DNA of 21,309 nt from Ministeria vibrans ATCC 50519 (lineage: Eukaryota; Opisthokonta; Filasterea), in the NCBI GenBank assembly GCA_943704425.1, contig CALSCP010000556.1:1-21309 (forward strand), in the 5' to 3' direction. Shown here piece by piece: positions 1-10,320 of this stretch (positions are counted from its first letter, which is position 1; each line of letters opens with the position of its first letter). Position numbers and translations under genes: made by a program. The notes under the pieces were generated by a model that saw only the letters and a program-made list of their open reading frames with translations, did not search any database and had not been told where the DNA came from.

Positions 1-80
<80 letters not shown>
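1..80. repeat. (CT)n microsatellite at the window edge
   Basis: Forty perfect CT units open the window. After the interruption atcactttgttt another short CT run follows to about position 107. A pure dinucleotide tract at the very first base suggests that an assembly stopped here. The true length is therefore unknown. Confidence 0.95.
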
Positions 81-84
<4 letters not shown>

Positions 85-320
85 CTTTGTTTCTCTCTCT
101 CTCTCTTTCCGTCTTATCGTTTGTTGTGCACATGCGGAAAGGGTCAATTGCCGCGACTCCCTCTCAAAAATCTGTCCATGATATCACACATTCAGTGACT
201 ATCCATCAATGTCACTCCACTGACTCATTCACTCACTCACTCACTGCAATCAATATCCCTCGCCCTCAGTGCGCGACAATATCAAACGTATTTACTCTTT
301 GATTCGTACACTAGGCTGAT
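81..320. other. Upstream flank of the first gene
   Basis: This stretch holds pyrimidine-rich sequence and a short CACT-type repeat near 222-246. I see no convincing exon. An in-frame stop (tag, 312-314) lies just upstream of the ATG at 321, which supports that ATG as the start of the next gene. A promoter is expected here but no recognisable element stands out. Confidence 0.5.
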
Positions 321-939
321 ATGGTGAAGCTGTGCGCGTATTTCATGTACGGAGTGTATGAGAAGAAATTCATCTATGTGGACCAGTGCAAGAGCCGACC
401 CAATGCATATGGATTCTCCTATGTGTACCGCAAGAGCCTTTACGATAAGGGTATGTGATTTGAGTGGATGATTGAGTTTTGTGTTATTGAATTTATTTGT
501 GTGCGATATTTTGTGCACTAACTTTTTGAATGTAGGAGTGCGGTTCCAGGCGAAGTCGCTGATGGAAGACGATTTCTTCCTGAACCATGCTGAGCGCATT
601 CTCAATGCAAAGATTGTTCGTATTCCGGAAGAGCGTGGAGACGCACTCAAAGTGGTACGTACTTCAACTCTAATGCAAAATATAGCCCTAATAACAACCC
701 TAACCCTAATGACAAAATATGACAATCCCATGACAAACTATGACAATCCTAATGACTATCCTAAAAACATTACTCACCAATGACAACCTACATCTTCTCA
801 GGTGACTGGCACCGGATGCACAGGAATGCCCCTCGAGCGTACTGGCGATGTCATCTACGATCAACTGCCCCAGTTTCTCAAGGGAACTCTCTACGGTTCG
901 CTCGCGCACATTGAACAATACCTTAAACGTCCCTATTGA
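321..939 (+). CDS. Small protein of unknown function (128 aa, 3 exons)
   Basis: Three exons (321-450, 536-654, 802-939) join in frame and give 128 residues. The introns are gtatgt...tgtag and gtacgt...ctcag, with a good branch-like ctaac in the first. The start is fixed by an in-frame stop immediately upstream. The protein begins MVKLCAYFMYGVYEKKF, is rich in Tyr, Phe and Lys, and ends in a basic tail KRPY. I see no signal peptide, membrane helix or motif I recognise. Four cysteines are present, two of them in a GTGCTGMP stretch. Sense codon use and clean splice signals make it a credible gene rather than a chance frame. It is convergent with the metallo-hydrolase gene, whose stop lies 85 bp away. 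Function is unknown. Confidence 0.7.
683..790 (+). repeat. Degenerate ATGACAA repeat and CCCTAA units inside an intron
   Basis: The second intron of the small first gene contains telomere-like CCCTAA units (about 683-706). Several imperfect copies of an atgacaat/atgacaaa motif follow at about 708-786. The copies are diverged, and no coding potential is seen in them. Confidence 0.55.
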
Positions 940-1023
940 AAAGACGCTCACAAACTTGAACTTAAATATAATTAAAACTATAACACACACTTTTTATATG
1001 AAAACATTATTATATTATGATGA

Positions 1024-2069
1024 TTATTCCGTTCCGTCGAGCTCCAACAGTTTCTCTGTGAGAGTGCGCTTTGAAAAGTGGAACGAAGAAATGTACGTGA
1101 AAGCAGTTTCGGGGCCCAAGAGACGCGCACGAATTGCGTCGATGTCCTTTCCTTGAGCCTTCAGTGTGAGCGCACTATCGCGCAAACGCAAGAAATGGTC
1201 AAGGCGTGACTGAAGCATGGCGCGTGCATTGTCGGTGATGCACCCGCGGTGCGCACAGTACATGGTGGTCCAGGGGAGCCCCAGAATGCGTCGCAGGGAT
1301 TGAATATCGCGCCTGAGGTCCTCTTCTGGTCGCATAAACATGGGCTTTGCCGTTACGAAGAGGTCGGCAGTAAACATGGCGTCGAGTGCGGGTGCGTGCA
1401 GAGCGACCATGTCCTCGCAGTGTCCCGGCGTGGCGTACGCTGTCAGAGTGACCTCCCGTGTCACCTCAATGGGCGTCTCAAGGGGCAGTGTCGCATTGGG
1501 ACGGAATAATCGCGGACGACCCCACACTACAAACAAACAAACACACACACACACACACACACACAGCACAATGCAAAGGGTGAGAACAAGCTCGTCGTGC
1601 AGCGTGTCGCGCACCAAGAGAGCGGTACCACTGGATCGGAAATCCCGTCTCAACCAGCGGAATCGTCAGACTGGGCGCCACAATCTCAATGTGTCTGGTG
1701 CGCTTGTGTCGTTGCAGGCGTGCACCGTTGCCGCTGTGATCTACGTGGGGGAGGGGTTTGAAGGCGGTGGAGTGAAAGACAAGGCTAGGGCGGCGCAGGA
1801 GCGGCGAGAGAGCAGTACCTTCGTGGTGATGGGTGAGGATTGCGCGCGTTACGCCGTGCTTGACAGCGTAATTCGCCAGTGGTTCCCACGCAATGCATGG
1901 TCCCACGTCAATGAGAGTCTGGCCAATGCGATACACAAACTATGAGCAGAAAGACAACACATTTCACGTGAAACTTATGATTGTATGAACTTGCATCAAT
2001 CATTACGACGCTCGTGTTGATCCTGCCCGCATATCGGCCCAGTCTCAAGGAGTCTACTAACTTGCTCAT
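1024..2069 (-). CDS. Metallo-beta-lactamase-fold hydrolase (LACTB2/glyoxalase-II-like, 270 aa)
   Basis: Four exons on the minus strand (2069-2007, 1939-1819, 1740-1615, 1526-1024) join in frame to 270 residues. The beta-lactamase fold is shown by NTSVFVYRIGQTLIDVGP at the N-terminus. The metal motif HxHxDH appears as HHHEDH at residues 58-63, with its Asp codon split by an intron. TPGH follows at 136-139, an Asp in FTADLF at about 158, and a late His in YCAHRG at 196. Together these supply the usual ligands of a dinuclear zinc site. The family includes glyoxalase II, LACTB2 endoribonuclease and many uncharacterised hydrolases, so the substrate cannot be named. The stretch YRSLVWGRP is common in bacterial-type members. 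No signal peptide is seen, so a cytosolic location is likely. The start at 2069 is chosen as nearest to the fold; an in-frame ATG at 2120 would add 17 residues. The gene is divergent from the alpha/beta hydrolase. Confidence 0.88.
1541..1565. repeat. (CA)n microsatellite inside an intron
   Basis: About twelve CA units lie in the third intron of the metallo-hydrolase (1527-1614). On the gene strand they read (GT)n followed by tttgtttgtttgtag, so the repeat supplies part of the region before the 3' splice site. Confidence 0.9.
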
Positions 2070-2365
2070 AACAGTTCGATTGGTAGGAGAAGAACAGATT
2101 GTGAGATCACAGTGCGTCAAAATTTATAATTCAATCAGTTCATACTTCATTCAGTTGGGACTTCTCACACAGATCACCTCAATTCACAATGAATTCACAT
2201 TTTTCTCTTCATGCTTCAAATCGGACTACTTTTAAGGTCGTCCATTACCAAGGCTAACTATCACGGCTCGAGACTCATGTCGACGCGGTCAAAAGCGCAA
2301 ACGTTCGTACACAAGCGACTCTCCAAAATAACGCAATGGACCTAATTCAATTATGATTCGTTCAG
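2070..2365. promoter_or_regulatory. Divergent promoter region, probably with an unplaced first exon
   Basis: This interval separates the head-to-head metallo-hydrolase and alpha/beta hydrolase genes. It should hold both promoters. It should also hold the first coding exon of the alpha/beta hydrolase, because the exon at 2366 has an in-frame stop shortly upstream and starts in codon phase 2. The ATG at 2277 with a donor at 2288 (cg|gtcaaa) fits the phase but the donor is weak. No core promoter motif is clear. Confidence 0.4.
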
Positions 2366-3580
2366 CGTCACCTCAAGCGACGGATGGAGCGTTGCGTTTG
2401 ACCGACACGCGCCTACCAAGGCCGGTGCGCCCTCTGTTGCCTTTGCGCATGCGACGGGGTTCTGTCGTCAGGTGTGGGCGCCAGTCATTGAGGGTCTCAC
2501 TCTCACTCAACACGGCGAGATGGTCTCCTTCGATTTTCGGCTCCACGGCGACACAGGCATGCACCCAGAGCAGGTACGCCCCGCGGGAGCGATCCCGCGA
2601 GACACTTTCGTCTGATGCCCACGCGTCTTTGCAGAGTGATGCGCACACGCGTTTGTCCTGGTGGGACTTGACGCGAGACGTGAGTGCGGTTACGTCGCAG
2701 GTGGAGTCGCTCTCTCGCAAAATAGTGGGCGTTGGTCATTCCATGGGTGCGGCTGCACTAGTCATGACTGAAATCGAACATCCAGGGACATTCTCTGCAC
2801 TTGTACTCGCTGAGCCAATCGTGTTTCCGCCACTTCTAGACGATCCGGTCAAGTCACCCGTAAACCCAATATCATTATTCATAACGATGCATTGCCTCTC
2901 AACGCACGCTTTTACACATTAGACTGCCGAAGTATTCCAAAAGCGGTCCCAACAACTTGCCAAGGGAGCACTGCACCGCCGCAGTACGTTTGAGTCGCTT
3001 GAGTCGTGTCGTACGCACCTCACTCGCTCATCGCCCCATCGCCCATCCATCTTCGCCCAATGGTCTCCTTCTGCCCTCAATGCATATCTCTCGGGCGGAT
3101 TTCGTGTTACTGAGGGTCCTCCGCCGGGTTTGCTTGAAATCAAATGTCGTCCCGAGTGGGAAAGTGCCGTTTACTCCATGGGCCATCACAATGCTTTTCA
3201 GCGGCTCAACGAAATCAAATGTCCCGGTTCGTTCACATATTGAACGTCTGTGATCTCGCCTGACAACCCACTATTTTTGTAGTATTTCTACTAACAGGCG
3301 AAACATCCGACATTTACCCAAACGCATTCACTGAGGTAGCAACGCAAACCCCTAACCCTAGCCCTACCAATCATTCACCCCCATTTCTCCTCTCTGTCTC
3401 TGTCTCTCTCTCTTTCTCGTCTCACAGGTTCTCGTCAAGCAGTTCTCGTGCCCCATCACCCACCACACAGTCCCCAATAGCACTCACTTTCTCCCAATGG
3501 AACAGCCATGGGCCATTGCTCGCTCTGTCTCAACCGCTCTCGCTCTCTCTTCAAAACCAGCTGCTCACCCCAAACTGTAA
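2366..3580 (+). CDS. Alpha/beta hydrolase-fold protein (first exon unresolved)
   Basis: Exons 2366-2573, 2635-2859, 2923-3226, 3298-3335 and 3428-3580 splice into one frame of about 309 residues. An upstream first exon is required and not firmly placed. The fold is shown by [13 protein letters not shown] (oxyanion region), the [10 protein letters not shown] loop, the nucleophile elbow GHSMG (Ser codon at 2740-2742) and a C-terminal [13 protein letters not shown] that carries the catalytic His. These are standard for the Abhydrolase_6 type family of esterases, lipases and haloperoxidase-like enzymes. The substrate is unknown. I see no transmembrane segment or signal peptide in the resolved part. 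The fourth resolved exon is only 38 nt. Alternative donors at 2848 and 2860 both keep frame; gtaaac at 2860 is the better donor. The gene ends 99 bp from the convergent stop of the beta-propeller gene. Confidence 0.85.
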
Positions 3581-3679
3581 AATCACAATGAAAATAAAAT
3601 AATAATAAAATAATTATAATAAATTATTATTAATTTTTTTTGTTATTATTATTACGTTTTATATTCTTTATAAGTATAA
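3581..3679. terminator. AT-rich convergent 3' region
   Basis: Two convergent genes end 99 bp apart here. The stretch is almost all A and T, with aataaa-like words on the plus strand and poly-A-rich sequence on both strands. It probably carries both polyadenylation regions. This is inferred from position and composition. Confidence 0.45.
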
Positions 3680-6600
3680 TTAAAAACATTTCCGTTCAAC
3701 TGACTCAATCAGATTCACAGTCTCGCTCACGCTTATTCCACCCTAAAAAGAAAGCACACATTCTCTCAATACGTTTCGTCTCGTCTCTCTCAAACTCTCC
3801 CTCTCTCTCAAACTCTCTCTCTCCCACTGGTTTCTTCTTTCGTTCTTACGCTTTTAATGGAACGGACCAAATGATTCTGTTGCTCAACGGACAGAACAGA
3901 GACAAAGCGCGACACAATCAGTCCATCACACACTCCCTTGCGCACATGCGAGTGTGCTCGATATGCCTAAAAGCAACATGACAATCATTATGAGTCTGTG
4001 TTTGTCAGTCGCTGTCTCGTGTACTGGAATGGAAGCGCCGGTGAGTGAGGGACAGAGACCCAACTCAACCATTTGATGTTCAATGGCAGTAAGCGAGTGA
4101 TACTCGGAAGGAGTGATGGGTGCAAGGACTGTGAGTGCTCCACTGGCAGACGCAACAAGGAGCACACGCGACGACGACGAAGATACTTGCGACTCTGATA
4201 CAAAGCCAGACACAGCGGAGTGGGTGAACTGTACAAGGCGCAGTCGTGTGCATTGACCCTGATGCACATCAAAAGCGCACACCTGCTCAAGCCAGTTAAA
4301 GGCACCGCCTGTCTTCACACGCTCCACTGCCAGTGCGCCCGTGTGGTCCACACCATACAGCACAAATGACCCTGTTGCACTGTCCACCGTCGCAAGGCAC
4401 TCCTTCATCACCCGCGCTCGTGGACTCTCCATCGCATACGTCAATGTTACTTTCCCACCCACTCCTTCTTCTCCTCCATCCAGCAGCAGTTCCGCTCGCA
4501 CTGCAAACAGTCCCGTGTGCAAATCACTTACGCCAATCAGTGCCGATTCAGGACACACACTCACACGCAATATCATACTTGTGCGTTGGCGGTACGCTGT
4601 ATCATACACAAACTACACAATCGAACAATCCAGTGGTAAGAAGACATAAGATGAATGTTTGTCTAATAATACAACGATAATAAAAATAACGATAATAGCA
4701 GTAATATAATAACGCGACATTTAACATCATTATCTTTTTTTCATCATTACCTTCTGACCGTCCCAATGCAGCACTTGAACCTCTGGACCAGCGCCAACAA
4801 TCAAGAGAGAGTCGCCAAATACTTCGATGGTCCGCACACTGCTCTCTACCAAGATTGGCTGCCACTCGCCCACCCACTTCAGCTCATCGCCCCCCTGTGG
4901 GTTGTGATACGCAACCAGCAATCCCTGAGCCAACCTTGGATCGGTTTTGGAATGCTCAAAGCCGATAAAGATCATATCGCGATGGGCTGTGATGGCAAGA
5001 GCACGAAGTCGCGCGGCAACCTGCCGAGCGGGCAGGGGAGCTCGCGCAACCACGTCTCCCGTCAGCGCATCGACAAGCAAAAGTTCGCGCGACGAGGTGA
5101 CGGCAAGGCGATTTCCTTGCGAAATGTGAGTGATTCGAGAAAAGCTATCGCCTGTCAGCAGCACGTCGAGGGAAAGGCGGCGATGCTCTGCCAGCGCGAC
5201 AATGTACAGCTGGTCGGTGGTCATAAAAATCAGTCCAGTGCCCTGCGTGGTATGTGGCAAAAGAGAGGAGCTGAAGGGAACCGCAAGACTGAGCGCACGT
5301 GTGAACGCAACTGGCATGATCGACGGCAAACCATATAGGGAGCGCACAATGTGTGCACGTTCGCACAGCGCAATGAGTGTCTCGGGCGTGTCCTCGTTGC
5401 GGCTGCTGTTGTTGGCGGCAACAGTCGACGCATTGACACGCAAAAGTCGCACAGGTGTGGCACCAAGCGTGCGAGTGTGCGGTTCGGATGCGACTGTCGG
5501 ACAACCGCCCGATGTCGGCGACCACGTCCAGTCAAAGCGCGCCAGACGACCGTCACGCAAACCCACATAGAGAAGGGTGTCAGCACCCTGCAGACGACGA
5601 GCAATGCGCACCGATTCGGGAACACAATGGCCGCGATCCTGCCGCATTGCGGGCAACTGAATGGGTGCGGCGACGCTCTCCAGTGTGGACAACGCCAAAA
5701 TGTGAACCTCCGATGTATATGTGCCCACCAAGACAATGCCGTGCGCTGAGTCCACATCAACACACGACGGCTCAACAATCCCCAGGGCACGAGCACACAG
5801 CTCGGAAATGAAGCCGTCCTCGCACGACACACGAAGCACAATCAAACGGTTTCCAGGTGTCACCGAGAGTACGACGATATCGTCGTGGCCGTCAACGACA
5901 CTAATGGAGGATGCACTAGTACCGTCAGGACACCACTCGTGCATGCATGACGGATGAAGTGGCAGAGCCGACAGCAGATCGACTGACGAGGCGGGAAGAC
6001 GCACGGTGCGCACACGCTGAGCTGTCACTTGGATCAGGATGTTGCCCTGCGGTGTGCTCATGGCCAAAAGGGTCGTTTCACTGCCACACAGACCCACATC
6101 GTCCGCTAAGATGGTCTCAAAGTTGACACTATCCGTCGTTTCATCGTGCACAAGCGCAAAGGCACACGAAAGACTCTGCAAGAAGGTAACAAGCACCAGT
6201 TCGTGATCGGGCACTTGAGACGAGCGCGCGAGTGCCCACACCCCCGACACCCCTTCATAGTCAGCATCAGACTCGTGAATCACCGAAGCAGCTACGCCAT
6301 TGGTGACACGGCGCACACTGCCACAGTCCACCGCAGCACCCGCCGTCACACTCACATCATACACCGGCCGTGGCACAGTGCCATCAGTATCATCATCAGC
6401 ACCACCAAGTCCACAACACAAAAACGCCACGTCCGACGTGTCTCCAGGCATTCTCGCCACAGCACAGTCCAGAATGGGTCCCCAGTTTTCAATCACTTCA
6501 ATAGGCCGCACACTCAGATCAGGAGACAACTAAACAACGTGCATAAGCTTCGTACCATGCTATCAATGTTTGAGACGTACCGTCAGCAAAAGAGTCACTC

Positions 6601-7593
6601 CGTCTCCTCTGAGACTTGGCAGCACAACCACACACGTGTCGTCAGAACTACCGGGCTGTGTTGATGGCAAGGTGACAGTGGGGATGACCGTCAAGTGTGC
6701 TGCAGCAATGTGTTGGCCCAATGACATGGCACTGAGTGTGTCGACCTGAACGGTCACGAGAAAGAGTTCGGCGCAACTGTCAAGTGTGAGAAGCCGCGTG
6801 CAAGGCATTTGCTCGCTTGTGTTGGCGGGTAGAGCGCACCACGACAGACACGGTCTAAAGTATATGAATAAGAGATATTCAAACAAATCAAAAATAATAT
6901 ATAAATATGAACCGTTGTTGAGGGAGGAGAAACGGCTGCGGCCACTCAAGGGACTGTTCGAGGTGAAGAGGAACAGAGATGATGAAGACACGACCGTGCT
7001 CGGAAACGAGCAGAAACGACTCGGAAAGGTGAAGGAGAGGCTCAATGTGAATGTAGAGTGGCGTGCTGTTACTATTGCGGTTGTCGGGGGCGTCACAGGA
7101 AGGAATGTCGTAGGAGAGACGTGAGATTGAGAGGAGGGGGGCTGTGTGAGACGACTGGAGACGGGAAACAATGATGGTGGCGCAGTTGCTTGTTGAATTC
7201 CAGGCAAGAACAACAGAAAGAGCAGCCGAGAGAAATGCTGTGGAAATGATGGTGGTGCGTGAAGGGAGTCGTGGTGACTCGAGCAACTGCAAAAACAAAA
7301 CAAAAACCCCCAAATATTACGGAATCACTATGACTGAAGTTGAATGGGTTACGTGACAAACGCCGTTGGGAGCGGTGGGGGAAACAGAAAATATGGAAAG
7401 AGATTCGTTAAAGCCGGCTGCAAGGATAGATTGGCCACTAAAACAGAGAAGACGAAGGTCAAAGATTAACTTTATTATTATTAGTATTATTAGTATTATT
7501 AGTATTATTAGTAGTATTATTTTAATTATCATTATTATTATTATTATTCGTATTATTAGTATTATCATTATTATTATTAGTAGTATTATTTTA

Positions 7594-7648
<55 letters not shown>

Positions 7649-7660
7649 GTATTATTAGTA

Positions 7661-7695
<35 letters not shown>

Positions 7696-8342
7696 GTAGT
7701 AGGGTATAATGTGATGCACATACGTTGAATCGACATTGAGATGGTGACAGGTCTCGTTGTAAGTGAAGGGTAGGGAGGGAAAGAGAGATGAGGGTGCAAT
7801 TTGAGAAATGGATTGGAAGGAATGCGGGTGGGAGGGCACAATGCGGAGGAGGGAGACAAAGCCCGAGTCGGACAGGAGGGCAATCCAGTCTGCAACACAC
7901 AATATGAGATGAGTCAGTTGCGCGACTGGTTGGCATTGGTGTACCCTGGTCCTGGTCGCTGCGTGGCACAGCCTTGAGCGCATGGCAGGTGCCAAAGACA
8001 GGGCTCTCGCAGAGGGGCAGGAGAGCGTGTGTGGCGGGTGAGCAAAGGAACAGTTCGAGCGAGGAGGCCTGCGCAAACAACACCAACGCATGAGAGCCAG
8101 AGAGCGGCTCGTCAGCCCACCACATGCGTGTCTGGTACCTTGGCCACAACTAGGTCATATGCACGGAGCGAGCGAAAGCGTCCAGCACAGGAGCAGCTGA
8201 TGAGAGAGCTGAGACACACAGTCGACACTGTCAGAAGACATTCTCCTCCTCTCTTCACACTTCAGACGACGGCGTACCTTTTCAGCACTTCCTGCGCATA
8301 GAAGTGCATGTCGATATTGGGCAGCTCATCAGGTTCGACCAT
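3680..8342 (-). CDS. DDB1/SF3B3/CPSF160-family beta-propeller protein (MMS1_N + CPSF_A, 1,230 aa)
   Basis: Eleven exons (8342-8278, 8196-8139, 8068-7945, 7889-7724, 7437-7353, 7286-6913, 6854-6581, 6529-4751, 4612-4025, 3966-3850, 3742-3680) join in frame to 1,230 residues. This is close to human SF3B3 (1,217) and DDB1 (1,140). Family hallmarks are an N-terminal CAGRFR...LVVAKASSLELF propeller start, the mid-protein VIENWGPILDCAV, a run of WD-like blades including LLYVGLRDGRLARFDW, the segment LGATPVRLLRV, and a C-terminal helical part with VRKGVCDGLIVSRF. That last segment matches the VxxGxxDGxLIxxF element of the CPSF_A domain. Members scaffold Cul4 ubiquitin ligases, the U2 snRNP SF3b complex or mRNA 3' cleavage. 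I cannot separate these by eye; it could also be a DDB1-like paralogue. One intron holds the long ATT repeat, and introns are otherwise 51 to 138 nt. It shares a 100 bp divergent promoter with the TTC4-like gene. Confidence 0.88.
7471..7694. repeat. Interrupted (ATT)n repeat in an intron
   Basis: About 220 bp of ATT triplets, interrupted by AGT, CGT and ATC variants, fill most of the intron between exons 4 and 5 of the beta-propeller gene (intron 7438-7723). A block starting attagtagtattatttt occurs twice (about 7507 and 7577). The motif ttcgtattattag also occurs twice (about 7548 and 7646), so part of the array has itself been duplicated. Confidence 0.9.
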
Positions 8343-8442
8343 TGCAGAAATGACCAAGTGATGACCAAATACCAATAGAGTGAAATATTATGAAATAAAT
8401 CTGATCGAGATTTAAACTTATTTATCTCTATTTTTTTGTTGA
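8343..8442. promoter_or_regulatory. Bidirectional promoter, beta-propeller and TTC4-like genes
   Basis: Two start codons point away from each other across only 100 bp. The stretch is AT-rich (taaacttatttatctctattttttt) and must serve both transcription units, including their 5' UTRs. No consensus element can be named. Confidence 0.55.
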
Positions 8443-10242
8443 ATGTCTACAAACAAGGGAAAGGGGCCCGCGTCGAAGGAACAGCTCACGCCGGAGGCTG
8501 CTGCGGCAGCGCTGATGGATGGCGAAGAGGACGAAGATGCGATTGACCGAATGTTCGACGCTTACCGTCGAGGCGAGATTCCTCGCGTTCCCGGCTACAT
8601 TCGCGACGACCACATCGAGGAGGACCTTGAGAACACCCCGCTGTTTATGTCTCGAGCGCCTCAAGGCGACGTGGATCCTGAGAAGGTACAGAATTTGCTC
8701 CGTTTCTGTTTTTTTGACACGTTCGCGTGTTGTGTGTTTTTGCACTGTTTGCGCAGTCACCGGCGATTGCTGCTCTCCAGAGCATTATTGACGAAGAACA
8801 GACACCCGAGGAGGCTGCCGCTTACTTCAAGGACGGCGGCAACGAAAAGTTTCGACAGGGTGGCGAAGAGAATATGAAGGGAGCGATTCGCATGTACTCA
8901 GACGGACTGTACAAGGCGCGCGACGACTGCAGGGACCGCTCGCTCGTGCTCATGCTCTATGCGAACCGCGCTGCGGCCCATCTGATGCTGAAGAATCACC
9001 GACAGACACTGCTGGACTGCGCGTCCGCCTGGAAGGAACACGAGCGCATTGTGGCCGAGGCAAAGACAGCAGCAACAGCAACATCGACATCGGCGACATC
9101 CTCAACCGACGACAGCGACAGCAGTACGGCTGCTCCGTCCATTAAGACTTCAGGTGCTATTATCAAGGCATGTGTACGTGCGTGCAAGGCATCGTCGGCG
9201 CTGGGTCGACCTCAAGAGGGCGTCGAGTGGTGTGATAAGGCGCTGACCGTCGACCCAGCTCACGAGACGGTGCGCGAACACCGCGCACTGGCAGTCAAGG
9301 CCGAAGCGGAGCGTCTCAAGCGCTACCGCAAGCAACAACGCGAACGGAGCAAAATGCTTAATGCTGATAAGGCCCTCATCGAAGCGATTGAATCACGCGG
9401 AATTCACATGAGACAAGTAAGAAATGCCGTACAGTGCGCGTTCAACTGTCCATTCTCTCATTGCTCTTTCTATCGCTTTCCTTCTTCTTTTATCACTTTG
9501 TTTCCTCTCCGTCATTTCTATTACTTTTGTTTTTCTCTCTCTCTTATTTCCCTACCATTTTAATTATTATTGATAATTTCTCTTCCTCTTCTTTTCTCCT
9601 TCTCTCTCTCTTGTAGCATCCTGAACGTGACACGTCGATTCCCACGTCGATTCTGGAGAATCCCAGTGGCCATCGACTGCACTTGAAGGCGTCTGAGTCG
9701 ACGGGTGAGCTCACACTCTGTGTGCCTGTCATGTTTCTGTATCCTGAATTTCACCAGACCGACTTCATTGAGGAGTTTTCCGAACATGCAACGTTCCAAG
9801 ACCATCTGTCAGTCATGTTTGCACCATCAGAGGTCATTGCATGGAACACAGGCGCGACCGTTTACCGCGCGGACAACCTCGAAGTGTACTTTGAGCAGGA
9901 CAGTGATATGTCCGGGGGCACAGTGGCCCGTCAGGGGTCGAATCTTTGCCGCGTTAATCGCTCACGCTCACTCTTGCAGGTTCTTCAGGTACGCAACTGA
10001 TGAGACAAAAAAAAAAGAGCTGTATATGATCATAGATAGAGAGGGAGAGAGAGAGAGAGAGAGAGAGAAGGGAGAGCGTAAGACGAATGTGTCACAGTGA
10101 GTCAACGAAAAGTCATTTTAATGTGCTTCTGTTGTCTTTGTAGGACCCTCGTTTCTGCATTGTGGGTGGCATTGCTGTGTTCTTTCTTGTCGCTGCCGAT
10201 TCGCAGTTCAAAGAGTCCTTTCTCAAATCACACAGAATATAA
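8443..10242 (+). CDS. TTC4/Cns1-like TPR co-chaperone of Hsp90 (457 aa)
   Basis: Four exons (8443-8685, 8757-9416, 9617-9988, 10144-10242), all joined in phase 0, encode 457 residues. Exon 1 gives an acidic N-terminal segment. A TPR array begins near residue 100 with YFKDGGNEKF and YANRAAAHLMLKN and continues around EGVEWCDKAL. A Lys/Arg/Glu-rich helix follows near 262-280. The C-terminal 'wheel' domain contains MFLYPEFHQTDFIEEF followed by DHLSVMF, the signature stretch of TTC4/Cns1. In yeast and animals this family binds Hsp90/Hsp70 C-termini through the TPRs and is essential or growth-promoting. A Thr/Ala/Ser/Asp-rich insert (about residues 182-210) interrupts the TPR region and makes the protein longer than human TTC4 (387 aa). 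No membrane segment is seen, so it is likely cytosolic or nuclear. The gene is convergent with RK1. Confidence 0.92.
9430..9610 (+). repeat. Pyrimidine-rich intron tract
   Basis: The second intron of the TTC4-like gene (9417-9616) is almost entirely C/T. It includes the segment tatcactttgtttcctctcc (9491-9510), which resembles the sequence at 80-110. It acts as a very long polypyrimidine tract before ttgtag. Confidence 0.6.
10033..10071. repeat. Short (GA)n microsatellite
   Basis: A GA run lies within the third intron (9989-10143) of the TTC4-like gene. It has no coding potential. Confidence 0.85.
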
Positions 10243-10320
10243 AATCACTTTTTTTTATCCACCATAATTGTACAAATTATTATTACTATTATCAACTACG
10301 ATCGTACAATAACAAGCAAA
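10243..10320. terminator. Convergent 3' region between the TTC4-like and RK1 genes
   Basis: Only 78 bp separate the two stop codons. The sequence is AT-rich with an attattattactattatc stretch and probably holds the cleavage and polyadenylation signals of both genes. Confidence 0.4.

Noticed and set aside
4766-5811. Several plus-strand frames of 100-190 codons opposite the largest beta-propeller exon
   Set aside because: They are antisense shadows of a 593-codon exon with clear family features.
7366-7898. Open frames with poly-Ile or poly-Asn
   Set aside because: They come from the ATT microsatellite; the flanking parts are real exons of the minus-strand beta-propeller gene in defined frames.
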